From: Streptomyces caelestis
Lineage (GTDB): Bacteria > Actinomycetota > Actinomycetes > Streptomycetales > Streptomycetaceae
Reading direction: 5' to 3'
DNA: 64,000 nt
NCBI RefSeq assembly: GCF_001279005.1
Contig: NZ_LGCN01000276.1
Span: 138,511 to 202,510, forward strand
A program made the translations under genes and the position numbers. This document shows positions 35,969 through 44,482 of the stretch, in pieces. The notes beneath the pieces were generated by a model. It searched no databases and was not told the DNA's origin. It was given only the letters and a program-made list of their open reading frames with translations. Position 1 is the first letter of the stretch; the number at the start of each line of letters is the position of its first letter.

Positions 35969-36790
35969 TCACGGGTCGAGGTCGGTCCCGGAGCGCTCGT
36001 CGAAGATCCGCATGGCCTTGGCGGTCACCGGGCCGGGGGCGCCGGGCAGTTCGCGGTCGTCGACGCGGTGCACGGCCTGGACGTCGCGCAGGGTGGAGGT
36101 GAGGAAGACCTCCTCGGCCCGCTCCAGGACGTCCAGCGGCAGGTCGGTCTCCTTGGCGCCGGTCCACTCGACGGCGAGGGCGCGAGTGATCCCGGCGAGG
36201 CAGCCGGAGGCGAGCGGCGGGGTGTGGAGCTCGCCGTCCAGGACGACGAAGACGTTCGACCCGGTGCCCTCGCAGAGCCGTCCGACGGTATTGCCGAACA
36301 GCGCCTCGGAGGCGCCCCGCTCACGGGCGCGGGCGAGGGCGACGACGTTCTCGGCGTACGACGTGGTCTTCAGGCCGGTGAGCGCGCCGCGTTCGTTGCG
36401 CGTCCAGGGGACGGTGACGACGGCGGTGGAGTCGGGGCGGCGGGTGGTCTCGCCGAGGGCGACCACGAGGGTCGGACCGTGGTCGCCGCGGTCGGAGCCG
36501 AGCGGGCCGTGACCACCGGTGTAGGTGAGGCGCAGCCGGCCGAGCGGCATCGGGTTGGCCTCGAGGACGGCGACGCAGGCGCGGCGGATCTCGTCGAGGT
36601 CGGGATCGGGCAGCCCGAGCCCACGGGCCGACCGGGTCAGCCGGTCGAGGTGCCGGGTGAGCGCGAACGGACGTCCGTCCACGGCCTTCACCGTCTCGAA
36701 GATGCCGTCGCCCACGGTCAGTCCGTGGTCGAAGACGGAGACGCGGGCGGACTCGATGTCCTGCAGCCCGCCGTCGAGCCAGATCTTCAC
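35969..36790 (-). CDS. pabC: Aminodeoxychorismate lyase (class IV PLP aminotransferase family)
   Basis: Cleaves 4-amino-4-deoxychorismate to p-aminobenzoate and pyruvate for folate. The product is 273 residues. Fold type IV signatures are visible: FDHGLTVGDGIFETV near 20-34, the PLP lysine in TGLKTTSYAENV, and the cofactor phosphate loop EGTGSNVF. The GTG overlaps the pabB stop (GTGA), which strongly supports PabC over the related branched-chain or D-amino-acid aminotransferases. Confidence 0.92.
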   Translation of the reverse strand: MKIWLDGGLQDIESARVSVFDHGLTVGDGIFETVKAVDGRPFALTRHLDRLTRSARGLGLPDPDLDEIRRACVAVLEANPMPLGRLRLTYTGGHGPLGSDRGDHGPTLVVALGETTRRPDSTAVVTVPWTRNERGALTGLKTTSYAENVVALARARERGASEALFGNTVGRLCEGTGSNVFVVLDGELHTPPLASGCLAGITRALAVEWTGAKETDLPLDVLERAEEVFLTSTLRDVQAVHRVDDRELPGAPGPVTAKAMRIFDERSGTDLDP

Positions 36791-37839
36791 CCCTGGGTCC
36801 CTTCGCTCGTCTCGTACGTTCCCGACGCTACCGCGAGCAGCCGGGAGGCCTTCAGCTCGGTCTCCCGCCACTCCCCCTCGGGGTCGGAGCCCCAGGTGAT
36901 CCCGGCGCCGGTGCCGAACCGCAGGACGGCGTCGCCGCCCGTGGTCCGGTCGATCCAGAAGGTGCGGATGCCCACCGCGAGCACGCCGGCGCCGCGGTCG
37001 GCGTCGACCCAGCCGATGCCGCCGCAGTACGGGCCGCGGGGCGCCGTCTCCAGCGCGTCGATGATCCGCAGCGCGCTGGACTTGGGCGCGCCGGTGACGG
37101 AGCCGGGCGGGAAGGCGGCGTCGAGCAGCTCGGGCCATCCCGCGCCGCCCCGCAGCTCGCCCCGCACGCTCGACACGAGGTGGACCAGCCCCGGGTGCTT
37201 CTCGACGGCGCACAGGTCGGGCACGGTCACCGTGCCGGGGCCGCAGACCTGTCCGATGTCGTTGCGGACCAGGTCGACGATCATCACGTTCTCGGCGTAG
37301 TCCTTCTCCAGCAGGTCGGCCTCGGTGCGCCCGGTGCCCTTGATCGGTCCGGACTCGACGGCCCGGCCCTCCCGCCGCAGGAACAGTTCGGGCGAGGCCG
37401 TGGCGATCTCCACCCCGTGGCCGGGCAGACGAATCGTTCCGGCATACGGCGCCGGGTTGCCCCGGGCGAGCAGCGCGGTGAGGGCGTCCACATCGGCGTC
37501 GGAGGGCACGGGCGCGGACAGGACGCGGCAGAGGTTCGCCTGGTAGACCTCGCCGGCGGCTATGCGGTCGCGGATACGGCGTACGGCCGCCGTGTACGCG
37601 CCGCGGTCGAGCGAGGACGTCCAGTCGCCGGCCCCGGGCCCCCGCCAGGCCCCCGGCACGGGGGCGGGAACCGGCTGCTCCCGGACCTCCCGGAAGCGGG
37701 CACAGGTCAGGCGGCCCTCGAAGTCCGCGGCGACGGCCCAGAACCCCGTGGAGTCCAGGGCGGCGGGGTCGTCGGTGACGTCGAGGAGTCCGGTGGCGAC
37801 GCGGTCGCCGAAACGGACGAGAGGGGGCAGGTCCAGCAC
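36787..37839 (-). CDS. pabB: Aminodeoxychorismate synthase component I
   Basis: Aminates chorismate for PABA synthesis. The product is 350 residues, shorter than typical 450-residue PabB because the N-terminal half is reduced. The chorismate-binding signatures PIKGTGRTE, NVMIVDLVRNDIG and PPGSVTGAPK are all present. It has no fused glutaminase, so it needs a separate PabA/TrpG. GTG start with weak ribosome site; it lies divergent from the tRNA cluster. Confidence 0.94.
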   Translation of the reverse strand: MLDLPPLVRFGDRVATGLLDVTDDPAALDSTGFWAVAADFEGRLTCARFREVREQPVPAPVPGAWRGPGAGDWTSSLDRGAYTAAVRRIRDRIAAGEVYQANLCRVLSAPVPSDADVDALTALLARGNPAPYAGTIRLPGHGVEIATASPELFLRREGRAVESGPIKGTGRTEADLLEKDYAENVMIVDLVRNDIGQVCGPGTVTVPDLCAVEKHPGLVHLVSSVRGELRGGAGWPELLDAAFPPGSVTGAPKSSALRIIDALETAPRGPYCGGIGWVDADRGAGVLAVGIRTFWIDRTTGGDAVLRFGTGAGITWGSDPEGEWRETELKASRLLAVASGTYETSEGTQG

Positions 37840-37924
37840 GCGACGAGTCTATGGCGGGCGTGGTTCCGGTGGCCCGGGCACGTCCGTGAGCGGACGCAGC
37901 GCAGCACGCTGCACAAACGGGTTT

Positions 37925-37952
37925 TTGTACTGGCCCCGGAATCCGCTAGAGT
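37925..37952 (+). promoter_or_regulatory. Promoter of the five-tRNA cluster
   Basis: TTGTAC (37925-37930), a 16-bp spacer, then TAGAGT (37947-37952), close to the vegetative sigma consensus, 41 bp before the first tRNA base. Confidence 0.65.
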
Positions 37953-37993
37953 TCAGTTCGTCGCCGGGAAGCGCAAGCCGACCGAAACGACAG

Positions 37994-38066
37994 GCGGACG
38001 TAGCTCAGTTGGTAGAGCGCAACCTTGCCAAGGTTGAGGTCGCGAGTTCGAGCCTCGTCGTCCGCT
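37994..38066 (+). tRNA. tRNA-Gly (GCC)
   Basis: 73 nt. Acceptor GCGGACG / CGTCCGC, discriminator T, anticodon arm CAACC-TTGCCAA-GGTTG giving GCC. First of the five-tRNA transcript. CCA not encoded. Confidence 0.97.
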
Positions 38067-38102
38067 CGAAGGAAGAGGGGGCTTCCCGGCCCCCGCACTC
38101 CT

Positions 38103-38173
38103 GGTGGAGTGGCCGAGAGGCGAGGCAACGGCCTGCAAAGCCGTCTACACGGGTTCAAATCCCGTCTCCACCT
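38103..38173 (+). tRNA. tRNA-Cys (GCA)
   Basis: 71 nt. Acceptor GGTGGAG / CTCCACC, discriminator T, anticodon arm ACGGC-CTGCAAA-GCCGT giving GCA. CCA not encoded. 36 bp after tRNA-Gly. Confidence 0.97.
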
Positions 38174-38177
38174 CCAA

Positions 38178-38249
38178 GGACGATTAGCTCAGCGGGAGAG
38201 CGCTTCCCTGACACGGAAGAGGTCACTGGTTCAATCCCAGTATCGTCCA
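38178..38249 (+). tRNA. tRNA-Val (GAC), copy 1
   Basis: 72 nt. Acceptor GGACGAT / ATCGTCC, discriminator A, anticodon arm CTTCC-CTGACAC-GGAAG giving GAC. Only 4 bp after tRNA-Cys, so processing must be tight. Confidence 0.97.
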
Positions 38250-38283
38250 CTGGATCCCCGGATCCCGGATCTCCGGATCCCCC

Positions 38284-38355
38284 GCGCGATTAGCTCAGCG
38301 GGAGAGCGCTTCCCTGACACGGAAGAGGTCACTGGTTCAATCCCAGTATCGCGCA
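38284..38355 (+). tRNA. tRNA-Val (GAC), copy 2 with variant acceptor stem
   Basis: 72 nt. The body is identical to copies 1 and 3, but the acceptor reads GCGCGAT / ATCGCGC: pairs 2:71 and 3:70 are both changed with full compensation. Discriminator A. Expected to fold and charge normally. Confidence 0.96.
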
Positions 38356-38398
38356 CGCAGTGCCCATGATCCGCTCCATGGAGTGATCGTGGTCCCGA

Positions 38399-38470
38399 GG
38401 ACGATTAGCTCAGCGGGAGAGCGCTTCCCTGACACGGAAGAGGTCACTGGTTCAATCCCAGTATCGTCCA
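38399..38470 (+). tRNA. tRNA-Val (GAC), copy 3
   Basis: 72 nt, identical to copy 1 (acceptor GGACGAT / ATCGTCC). Last tRNA before the terminator at 38478. Confidence 0.97.
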
Positions 38471-38477
38471 CAGCCCC

Positions 38478-38507
38478 GAAGCCCCCGGTCCTGCGACCGG
38501 GGGCTTC
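38478..38507. terminator. Terminator of the tRNA cluster
   Basis: A 13-bp perfect stem GAAGCCCCCGGTC with loop CTGC, 7 bp past the last tRNA. It also lies 12 bp beyond the stop of the convergent zinc-ribbon gene, so probably serves both. Confidence 0.88.
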
Positions 38508-38519
38508 GTCGTGCGTCCG

Positions 38520-38792
38520 TCAGCTGGAGAAGAGCATGCGCCCGAAGCTCTTGTGACCGTGGTGACCGTGGTGGCCGTGCGGGGCGCCCCAGGCGGGGGC
38601 CGGCGCGGCCGGGTACGCCTGCGGGGCGGGCGGGGCCGGCGGCGCAGGCTGCGACCACTGGGCCTCCAGCCGGGTCAGCGACTCCAGCTCGCCGTAGTCG
38701 AGGAAGATGCCCCGGCACCCGCTGCACTGCTCGATCTGGACGCCGTTGCGGTTGTAGGTGTGCATCGGGGCACGGCACTTCGGACACTGCAT
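38520..38792 (-). CDS. TFIIB-type zinc-ribbon protein
   Basis: 90 residues. The N-terminal zinc ribbon has two Cys pairs, CPKC (3-6) and CSGC (23-26), followed by RGIFLDYGELESLTRLE, the signature of the zf-TFIIB family. The rest is Pro/Ala-rich and then His-rich (HGHHGHHGH), which may bind metal. Role unknown. AGGAG is 11 nt upstream of the ATG. Confidence 0.9.
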   Translation of the reverse strand: MQCPKCRAPMHTYNRNGVQIEQCSGCRGIFLDYGELESLTRLEAQWSQPAPPAPPAPQAYPAAPAPAWGAPHGHHGHHGHKSFGRMLFSS

Positions 38793-38893
38793 GATCGGTT
38801 CAACTCCTGGCCGGTCGTTCCTGCTTCGCGTATCGCCAGAACAGACTCCGTCCGGCTGCGGATCGGTTGCACCCTACTGCGCGAAACTTCCGC

Positions 38894-39823
38894 TCAACCG
38901 GACGGAGTGGCGGGGCGGACGGAACCCATGCGCGCGCAGGCGTCGACCAGCGACTGCTCCACCTCGTCCAGGGACCGGCCGGCCGCGACGGCCTTGGTGA
39001 CGGCACGGGCGGCGGTCTGGACCGTGAGGGCGCGGGCCGGGACGTCCAGCGCGGTCCAGGGGTCGCCGTCGGACGGTACGGCCGGGCCGCCGGACACGCG
39101 GTAGGCGGTCAGGAAGCGGTGCCACTCGTCGGGGGCGAGCAGTCCGCAGGCGTACCAGGCCGCCGGACGGGCCAGGTCCCACGCCGGTGCGCCCGTGCCG
39201 AGGTCGTCGACGTCGATGAGCAGCCAGGGGCCGGTGTGCTCGGGGTGGCGTATCAGCTGGCCGAGGTGGAAGTCGCCGTGGCAGAGGGCGGTGGCGGTGT
39301 CCGGCAGGGGGACCTCGCCACGGGCCCAGGGCGGGAGGACGGCCCAGGCGTGCAGTACGGGGGCGGTGGCGGGGTGGTGGGGGGCGGCGGTGCGGAGGAG
39401 GGCGACGGCGTGGGCGGCCTTGGCGGGACCGCGCATGGGGGGTACGGCGGTGGGGACGGGGGTCCGGTGCAGGCGGGCGAGGAGGGTGGCCGCGGCTTCC
39501 CAGGGGGCGGTGTCCGGGTCGCCGGGGTCCACGGGAGTGCCGTACGGCCAGTGGGTGACGAGGCGTCCGCGCAGTTCGGCGGGGGCCGGGGCGAGCGGGG
39601 GGAGGAGGACGCCGGGGAGCCGGGTGGCCACGGCGAGGCGCAGGGTCAGCTCGGCGGGGTCGGCGCCGGGGGCGTGAGCCTTGGCGACGGTGCCGGCGTG
39701 CCGTACGACGGTGGCGTCCTCGCGGACGGCGAGGGTGGCGGTGGTGCAGCGGCAGGTTCGGGGGCTCGTGTGGGCCGTCGCCGTGACATGGGCGGTCAGG
39801 GCGGGGAGGAGGTCCGTGGTCAC
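38894..39823 (-). CDS. Aminoglycoside phosphotransferase-fold (APH) family protein
   Basis: 309 residues. The catalytic loop LCHGDFHLGQL (about 190-200) and the metal-binding Asp in LLIDVDDLGTG (about 212-222) define the APH/choline kinase fold. The N-terminal ATP-binding lobe is divergent. The natural substrate is unknown; such genes are common in Streptomyces, and resistance should not be assumed. GTG start with a weak ribosome site. Confidence 0.85.
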   Translation of the reverse strand: MTTDLLPALTAHVTATAHTSPRTCRCTTATLAVREDATVVRHAGTVAKAHAPGADPAELTLRLAVATRLPGVLLPPLAPAPAELRGRLVTHWPYGTPVDPGDPDTAPWEAAATLLARLHRTPVPTAVPPMRGPAKAAHAVALLRTAAPHHPATAPVLHAWAVLPPWARGEVPLPDTATALCHGDFHLGQLIRHPEHTGPWLLIDVDDLGTGAPAWDLARPAAWYACGLLAPDEWHRFLTAYRVSGGPAVPSDGDPWTALDVPARALTVQTAARAVTKAVAAGRSLDEVEQSLVDACARMGSVRPATPSG

Positions 39824-39899
39824 GGGGGCGAGGGTAGCCGGGGGCGGGTCACGCGGACCGTGGGAGCCACGCGCGCTCCCGGGACCTCGCGGGCAGAGC

Positions 39900-39933
39900 A
39901 ATGCCGGCGCAGCTCCCCAGCTGCGCCGGCATT
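39900..39933. terminator. 15-bp perfect hairpin with T-run
   Basis: AATGCCGGCGCAGCT, loop CCCC, exact complement, followed on the plus strand by TT (TTTT in all). It lies in the gap between the APH gene and the small gene ending at 40020 on the minus strand, so is probably that gene's terminator. Confidence 0.75.
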
Positions 39934-40019
39934 TTGCCGTCCGCCGCACCCCCGTCCCCACGGGGTTTCATGGGTGGATGTCCCCGCCCGGACCGCTCTT
40001 CCGGGCCTGGGGTCGCCGC

Positions 40020-40199
40020 TCAGCGCCCCAGCATCTCGCCCACGGACGACGCCTGTGTGGCCACCGTCTCCCACCCGTCGAAGACGAGGAGGAGCAGGAC
40101 CGCCAGGGGCAGGGCCATCAGCGTCGCCACCAGCGGATGGCGGCGCCCCTCGCCGCGCTCCCGCGTGCGGATCACTGTCCGCGGTGCCGTGTACGCCAT
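40020..40199 (-). CDS. Small single-span membrane protein (59 aa)
   Basis: Basic cytosolic head TVIRTRERGEGRRHP, one TM helix at about 24-40 (TLMALPLAVLLLLVF), then a short outer tail ending GEMLGR. The ATG at 40199 has AGGAGAGG 4 nt upstream, a strong start; an upstream in-frame ATG at 40289 does not. No family recognised. The small size and strong translation signals suggest a structural or regulatory micro-protein. Confidence 0.75.
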   Translation of the reverse strand: MAYTAPRTVIRTRERGEGRRHPLVATLMALPLAVLLLLVFDGWETVATQASSVGEMLGR

Positions 40200-40397
40200 G
40201 GCCCCTCTCCTGACCGTTTCCGTTGTCGTCGGCAGCGGCGGGCGTCTTGACCTCGGGGGACGAGTGCTGCACCCGCCGCTTGACCTCAAATCTAGGCGCC
40301 GGGACCTCCCCCGGCGTCATGCCCTCGTACCGATTGCCGGGCCTCCCGGAGGATGAGCCCCTCCTCCCGGTGTACTCCCCTGGGTGGAGACGGGCTC

Positions 40398-40673
40398 CTA
40401 CACCTCAGGGACATCCCCGAGGGGCCGCCCGCTCCGTCCCGCTTTCTCCGAGCCGTCCTCCCGCGGCACCGGCTGCTCCACCAGTGCGAGCACCCGATTC
40501 GCCATGAACCGGGCCGTTCGCACCACGGCCCCGGTTCGGGTGACTTCGCTCACTTCCACCACCCCTCGTCGCACCGCCGTCTCGACCCGGCGCCCCGCCC
40601 TGCTCGCCACCACCTCGTACGTACGCGTCGTGTCCCCCGCATCCACGACGATCTCCACGCGGTCACCCTTCAT
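40398..40673 (-). CDS. Small hypothetical protein (91 aa)
   Basis: Begins MKGDRVEIVVDAGDTTRTYEV, which looks like beta-strands, and continues with VVEVSEVTRTGAVVRTARFMANRVLALVE. Soluble, no cysteines. GGGGG lies about 10 nt before the ATG. Codon third positions are GC-rich as in real genes. No function recognised. It is divergent from the kinase gene at 40869. Confidence 0.7.
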   Translation of the reverse strand: MKGDRVEIVVDAGDTTRTYEVVASRAGRRVETAVRRGVVEVSEVTRTGAVVRTARFMANRVLALVEQPVPREDGSEKAGRSGRPLGDVPEV

Positions 40674-40868
40674 GTGATCAATCCCCCTTCACCGTCGGGT
40701 GGTTGGGATCACCGTCCGCGCGAACCAGGTGTGCCCGCGCGTTCCCTGACCACCCTTCGAGTCTCCCACCCCCCACTGACAATCCACCGCTCCGAGAGGG
40801 CGCGGCCTCTGCGCACGGGCGGCCGTGGAAACGTAAGCTGTGGCACGTCACAGGACCGGGCAGCGGGG

Positions 40869-42137
40869 ATGAACATGGCGATGATGCGCCTGAGGCGCGA
40901 GGACCCGCGCGTCGTCGGCTCTTTCAGGCTCCACCGACGACTCGGCGCGGGCGGGATGGGCGTGGTCTACCTGGGCTCCGACAAGAAGGGGCAGCGGGTC
41001 GCGCTGAAGGTCATCCGGCCCGACCTGGCCGAGGACCAGGAGTTCCGCTCGCGGTTCGCGCGCGAGGTCTCGGCGGCCCGCCGCATCCGCGGCGGCTGCA
41101 CGGCCCGGCTGGTGGCCGCGGACCTCGACGCGGACCGTCCCTGGTTCGCCACGCAGTACGTGCCGGGGCCCTCGCTGCACGACAAGGTCGCCGACGAGGG
41201 ACCGCTCGGCGCGGCCGACGTCGCCGCCGTCGGCGCGGCCCTCTCCGAAGGGCTGGTCGCCGTGCACGAGGCCGGTGTGGTGCACCGGGACCTCAAGCCG
41301 TCCAACATCCTGCTGTCCCCGAAGGGGCCGCGGATCATCGACTTCGGCATCGCGTGGGCGACCGGCGCGTCGACGCTCACGCACGTCGGCACGGCGGTCG
41401 GCTCGCCCGGCTTCCTCGCCCCGGAGCAGGTGCGCGGCGCGGCCGTCACCCCGGCCACGGACGTGTTCTCGCTGGGCGCCACGCTCGCGTACGCGTCGAT
41501 GGGCGACTCGCCCTTCGGGCACGGCAGTTCCGAGGTGATGCTGTACCGCGTGGTGCATGAGGAGGCGCAGCTGCACGGTGTCCCGGACGCCCTGGCCCCC
41601 CTCGTCCGCGCGTGTCTGGCGAAGGACCCGGAGGAGCGGCCCAGCACGCTCCAACTGTCGCTGCGGCTCAAGGAGATCGCCGCGCGGGAGGCCCAGGGCC
41701 TCGCCGACGTGCGCCCGCCGGCCCCGCGCGGCGCCGAGACGGAGCGGCCCACCGGACGCCTCGCGGACACCTACCCGGAGCGGGCGCGGCGCCGGCAGGA
41801 CGGTCAGGGGACCCCGCCCCCGCGCGGGCGCGGTCCCGCGCCCAGGAACAGCGGTTCGTCCCCCCGGCGGAACAACCGGAGCGTGCCCCCTTCGCGCGGC
41901 GGCGGCTCCTCGCCCGCGGGCACGCCGTCCCGGTCCGGGCCGCGCCCCACGCCGGCGTCCCGGAACACCACCCGGTCCGGCACCGGTCCCCGTCGTCCGG
42001 GGCCCCGGACGACGGGGACCGGCCTGCGGCCGGCCAATCCGCGCCTGCTCAGGCAGCGGCTGTTCGTGTTCGTCGTCGTGACGCTGGCCGTCGCGCTCGG
42101 CATCGCGCTGGTGCAGGGGTGCCAGGGTCCCGGATGA
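40869..42137 (+). CDS. Membrane-anchored Ser/Thr protein kinase (Hanks type)
   Basis: 422 residues. The kinase domain spans about 17-275: glycine loop GAGGMGVVY (26-34), Lys47 in ALKVI, catalytic HRDLKPSN (Asp141), DFG (158-160) and LAPEQ. A Pro/Arg/Ser/Gly-rich basic linker (about 285-395) leads to one TM helix at about 397-417 (LFVFVVVTLAVALGIALVQ) and only six residues outside, CQGPG-type. So there is no extracellular PASTA sensor. The linker is a likely phosphorylation or docking region. Start ATG at 40869; ATG at 40875 is possible. Confidence 0.93.
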   Translation: MNMAMMRLRREDPRVVGSFRLHRRLGAGGMGVVYLGSDKKGQRVALKVIRPDLAEDQEFRSRFAREVSAARRIRGGCTARLVAADLDADRPWFATQYVPGPSLHDKVADEGPLGAADVAAVGAALSEGLVAVHEAGVVHRDLKPSNILLSPKGPRIIDFGIAWATGASTLTHVGTAVGSPGFLAPEQVRGAAVTPATDVFSLGATLAYASMGDSPFGHGSSEVMLYRVVHEEAQLHGVPDALAPLVRACLAKDPEERPSTLQLSLRLKEIAAREAQGLADVRPPAPRGAETERPTGRLADTYPERARRRQDGQGTPPPRGRGPAPRNSGSSPRRNNRSVPPSRGGGSSPAGTPSRSGPRPTPASRNTTRSGTGPRRPGPRTTGTGLRPANPRLLRQRLFVFVVVTLAVALGIALVQGCQGPG

Positions 42138-42147
42138 GGCCCCGACG

Positions 42148-42173
42148 GCGGCGGTAACGTCCCGAACCGCCGC
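42148..42173. terminator. Hairpin between convergent kinase and methylase genes
   Basis: GCGGCGGT / ACCGCCGC stem with a 10-nt loop in the 46-bp gap between stops. Likely bidirectional terminator. Confidence 0.6.
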
Positions 42174-42183
42174 GTCCGAGCCG

Positions 42184-43002
42184 CTACTCCCGGGGACGCC
42201 CCGTGGCCACCGCGTAGAAGGCGACCGCCGCCGCGGCCCCCACGTTGAGGGAGTCGACGCCGTGCGACATCGGGATGCGGACCAGTTCGTCGGCGGCGGC
42301 CAGGGCCCGGCCGGACAGGCCCGCGCCCTCCGCGCCCAGCATCAGGGCCACCCGGTCCATACGGTGCGGCGCCACCTCGTCCAGGGGCCGGGCCCGCTCG
42401 CCGGGAGTGAGGGCGAGCAGCTCGAACCCGGCCTCGCGCACCGTCTCCAGTCCCCCGGGCCAGGTGTCGACACGGGCGTACGGCACGGAGAAGACCGCGC
42501 CCATGGAGACCTTGACGCTGCGGCGGTACAGGGGGTCGGCGCAGTCCGGGGAGAGCAGGACGGCGTCCATGCCGAGGGCCGCCGCGGAGCGGAAGATCGC
42601 GCCGATGTTGGTGTGGTCGTTGACCGACTCCATGACGACGACGCGGTGGGCGGCCCGGAGCACGTCGGCCGCCGCGGGCAGCGGTGTGCGCTGCATGGAG
42701 GCGAGCGCGCCGCGGTGCACGTGGTACCCGGTGACCTGTTCGGCGAGCGCGGGGTCGACGACGTACACCGGGGCGGTGGCCCGGTCGATGACGTCGCGCA
42801 TGACGTCGATCCACTTCGCGGACAGCAGCATCGACCGCATCGCGTAGCCCGATTCCCCGGCGCGTCTGATGACCTTCTCGCCCTCGGCGATGAACAGGCC
42901 CTCGGCGGGTTCGCGGCGGCGGCGCAGTTCCACGTCGGTCAGGCCGGTGTAGTCGTGCAGCCGCGGGTCGGCGGGGTCGTCGACGGTGATGAGTTCGGCC
43001 AT
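42184..43002 (-). CDS. SpoU/TrmH-family RNA 2'-O-methyltransferase
   Basis: SAM-dependent SPOUT methylase of rRNA or tRNA; 272 residues. The N-terminal RNA-binding segment includes GLFIAEGEKVIRRA; the knotted catalytic domain has motif 1 VVVMESVNDHTNIGAIFRSAA, motif 2 LMLGAEGAGLS and motif 3 IPMSHGVDSLNVGAAAAV. The exact target nucleotide is not predictable. It starts 1 bp after the cobA/cysG stop, so it may be cotranscribed with the corrin genes without sharing a pathway. Confidence 0.94.
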   Translation of the reverse strand: MAELITVDDPADPRLHDYTGLTDVELRRRREPAEGLFIAEGEKVIRRAGESGYAMRSMLLSAKWIDVMRDVIDRATAPVYVVDPALAEQVTGYHVHRGALASMQRTPLPAAADVLRAAHRVVVMESVNDHTNIGAIFRSAAALGMDAVLLSPDCADPLYRRSVKVSMGAVFSVPYARVDTWPGGLETVREAGFELLALTPGERARPLDEVAPHRMDRVALMLGAEGAGLSGRALAAADELVRIPMSHGVDSLNVGAAAAVAFYAVATGRPRE

Positions 43003-43003
43003 G

Positions 43004-44236
43004 TCACGCCGTCCCGCGCGGGCCCACGGCGACGACCTCGCCGATGACGATGACGGCCGGCGGTCTGACCTCCTGGGCGGCGACCGTTTCGGCGACCGTG
43101 GCGAGGGTGGCGTCGACCCGGCGCTGGGCGGCCGTGGTGCCCTCCTGGACGAGGGCGACGGGGGTGTCCGGGGACTTGCCGTGGGCGACCAGGGTCTCGG
43201 CGATCCGGCCGATCTTGTCGACGCCCATGAGGACCACGAGGGTGCCGGTCAGCTTCGCCAGCGCCGGCCAGTCGACCAGGGAGCGCTCGTCGTCGGGGGC
43301 GACGTGGCCGCTGACCACGGTGAACTCGTGTGCCACACCGCGGTGGGTGACGGGGATGCCGGCCGCGCCCGGGACCGAGATGGAGCTGGAGATGCCGGGG
43401 ACGACGGTGCAGGGGATGCCCGCCTCGGCGAGCGCGTGGAGCTCCTCCATGCCGCGGCCGAAGACGTACGGGTCGCCGCCCTTGAGCCGGACCACCGACT
43501 TGCCCTGCTTGGCGTGCTCGATCAGCGCGTTGTTGATGGCCTCCTGGGCCATGAAACGACCGTAGGGGATCTTCGCCGCGTCGATCACCTCGACGTGCGG
43601 CGGGAGTTCGGCGAGCAGGTCGCGCGGGCCGAGCCGGTCGGCGATGACGACGTCGGCCTCGGCGAGCAGGCGGCGGCCGCGCACGGTGATCAGGTCGGGG
43701 TCGCCGGGGCCGCCGCCGACGAGGGCGACGCCGGGGACGCGGGTGCGGTGGTGCGGGGCGACGAGGGTGCCGTCGCGCAGGCCCTCGACCACGGCGTCGC
43801 GGATGGCGGCGGTGCGGCGGGGGTCGCGGCCGCGCGCCTCCGTCGTGAGGACGGCCACCGTGACGCCCTCGCTGGTGCCCGTGGCCGGGGTCCACGCGGT
43901 CGCCGCGTCGGCGTCGTCGGAGCGGACGCACCACACGCGGTGCGCCTCCGCCTCGGCGGAGGCGCGGGTGTTCGCCTCGGTGTCGCTGGTGGCGATGAGG
44001 GCGTACCAGGCGGTCGCGAGGTCGCCCTCGGCGTAGGGGCGCCGGTGCCAGGTGATCTCGCCGGCGTCGGCCATGGCCTCCACGGAGGGGGTGGCCTCGG
44101 GGGAGACGAGGTGGATGTCGGCGCCGGCGGCGATCAGGGCGGGGAGGCGGCGCTGGGCGACCTGGCCGCCGCCGAGGACGACGGTCCGGCGGCCGGTGAG
44201 GCGGAGGCCTACGGGGTAGGCGGGGTGTTCGGCCAT
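43004..44236 (-). CDS. Uroporphyrinogen-III C-methyltransferase fused to precorrin-2 dehydrogenase (CysG-like)
   Basis: 410 residues with two parts. The N-terminal about 155 residues are a CysG_N-type Rossmann domain (VVLGGGQVAQRRLPALIAAGADI) that oxidises precorrin-2. The C-terminal SUMT domain (about 165-405) has VALVGGGPGDPDLIT, DRLGPRDLL, VRLKGGDPYVFGRG and GISSSISVPGAAGIPVTHRG, which methylate uroporphyrinogen III at C2 and C7. It feeds both siroheme and cobalamin. It lies 246 bp downstream of bluB-cobT. GGAG lies 9 nt before the ATG. Confidence 0.94.
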   Translation of the reverse strand: MAEHPAYPVGLRLTGRRTVVLGGGQVAQRRLPALIAAGADIHLVSPEATPSVEAMADAGEITWHRRPYAEGDLATAWYALIATSDTEANTRASAEAEAHRVWCVRSDDADAATAWTPATGTSEGVTVAVLTTEARGRDPRRTAAIRDAVVEGLRDGTLVAPHHRTRVPGVALVGGGPGDPDLITVRGRRLLAEADVVIADRLGPRDLLAELPPHVEVIDAAKIPYGRFMAQEAINNALIEHAKQGKSVVRLKGGDPYVFGRGMEELHALAEAGIPCTVVPGISSSISVPGAAGIPVTHRGVAHEFTVVSGHVAPDDERSLVDWPALAKLTGTLVVLMGVDKIGRIAETLVAHGKSPDTPVALVQEGTTAAQRRVDATLATVAETVAAQEVRPPAVIVIGEVVAVGPRGTA

Positions 44237-44383
44237 GAGGGACGGCTCCTCTTACGGCGTGCGGTGGCCCTGACGTGCGGATTTTAAGGGGGCCTGGGCG
44301 CTGGCGGGTCTGGTGTCCGGTGGGTGGGCAGGGTGCGCCGGGTACCGGCCCGCCGGTGGTGGCGGCCACCCGTTCCGCCCGGG

Positions 44384-44409
44384 GGTGCCTCCCAGGCCCT
44401 TGAGGCACC
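44384..44409 (-). terminator. Hairpin after bluB-cobT
   Basis: GGTGCCTC / GAGGCACC stem with a 10-nt loop, 74 bp past the cobT stop and before the cysG-like gene. Weak to moderate; the surrounding 246-bp gap shows no B12-box riboswitch that I can recognise. Confidence 0.5.
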
Positions 44410-44482
44410 GGGGAAGGAACGACTGCCCACCACCGGCCGGCCGGGACGGCGCCCGGTGCCGCGGTCCCGAGAAGCTCTCGCC

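Noticed and set aside
38894..39823. Calling the APH-fold gene an antibiotic resistance gene
   Set aside because: Only the general kinase fold is visible; many such proteins act on metabolites and no resistance context is present.
44237..44482. Cobalamin riboswitch upstream of the cysG-like gene
   Set aside because: No recognisable B12 box; only a simple hairpin that fits a terminator.
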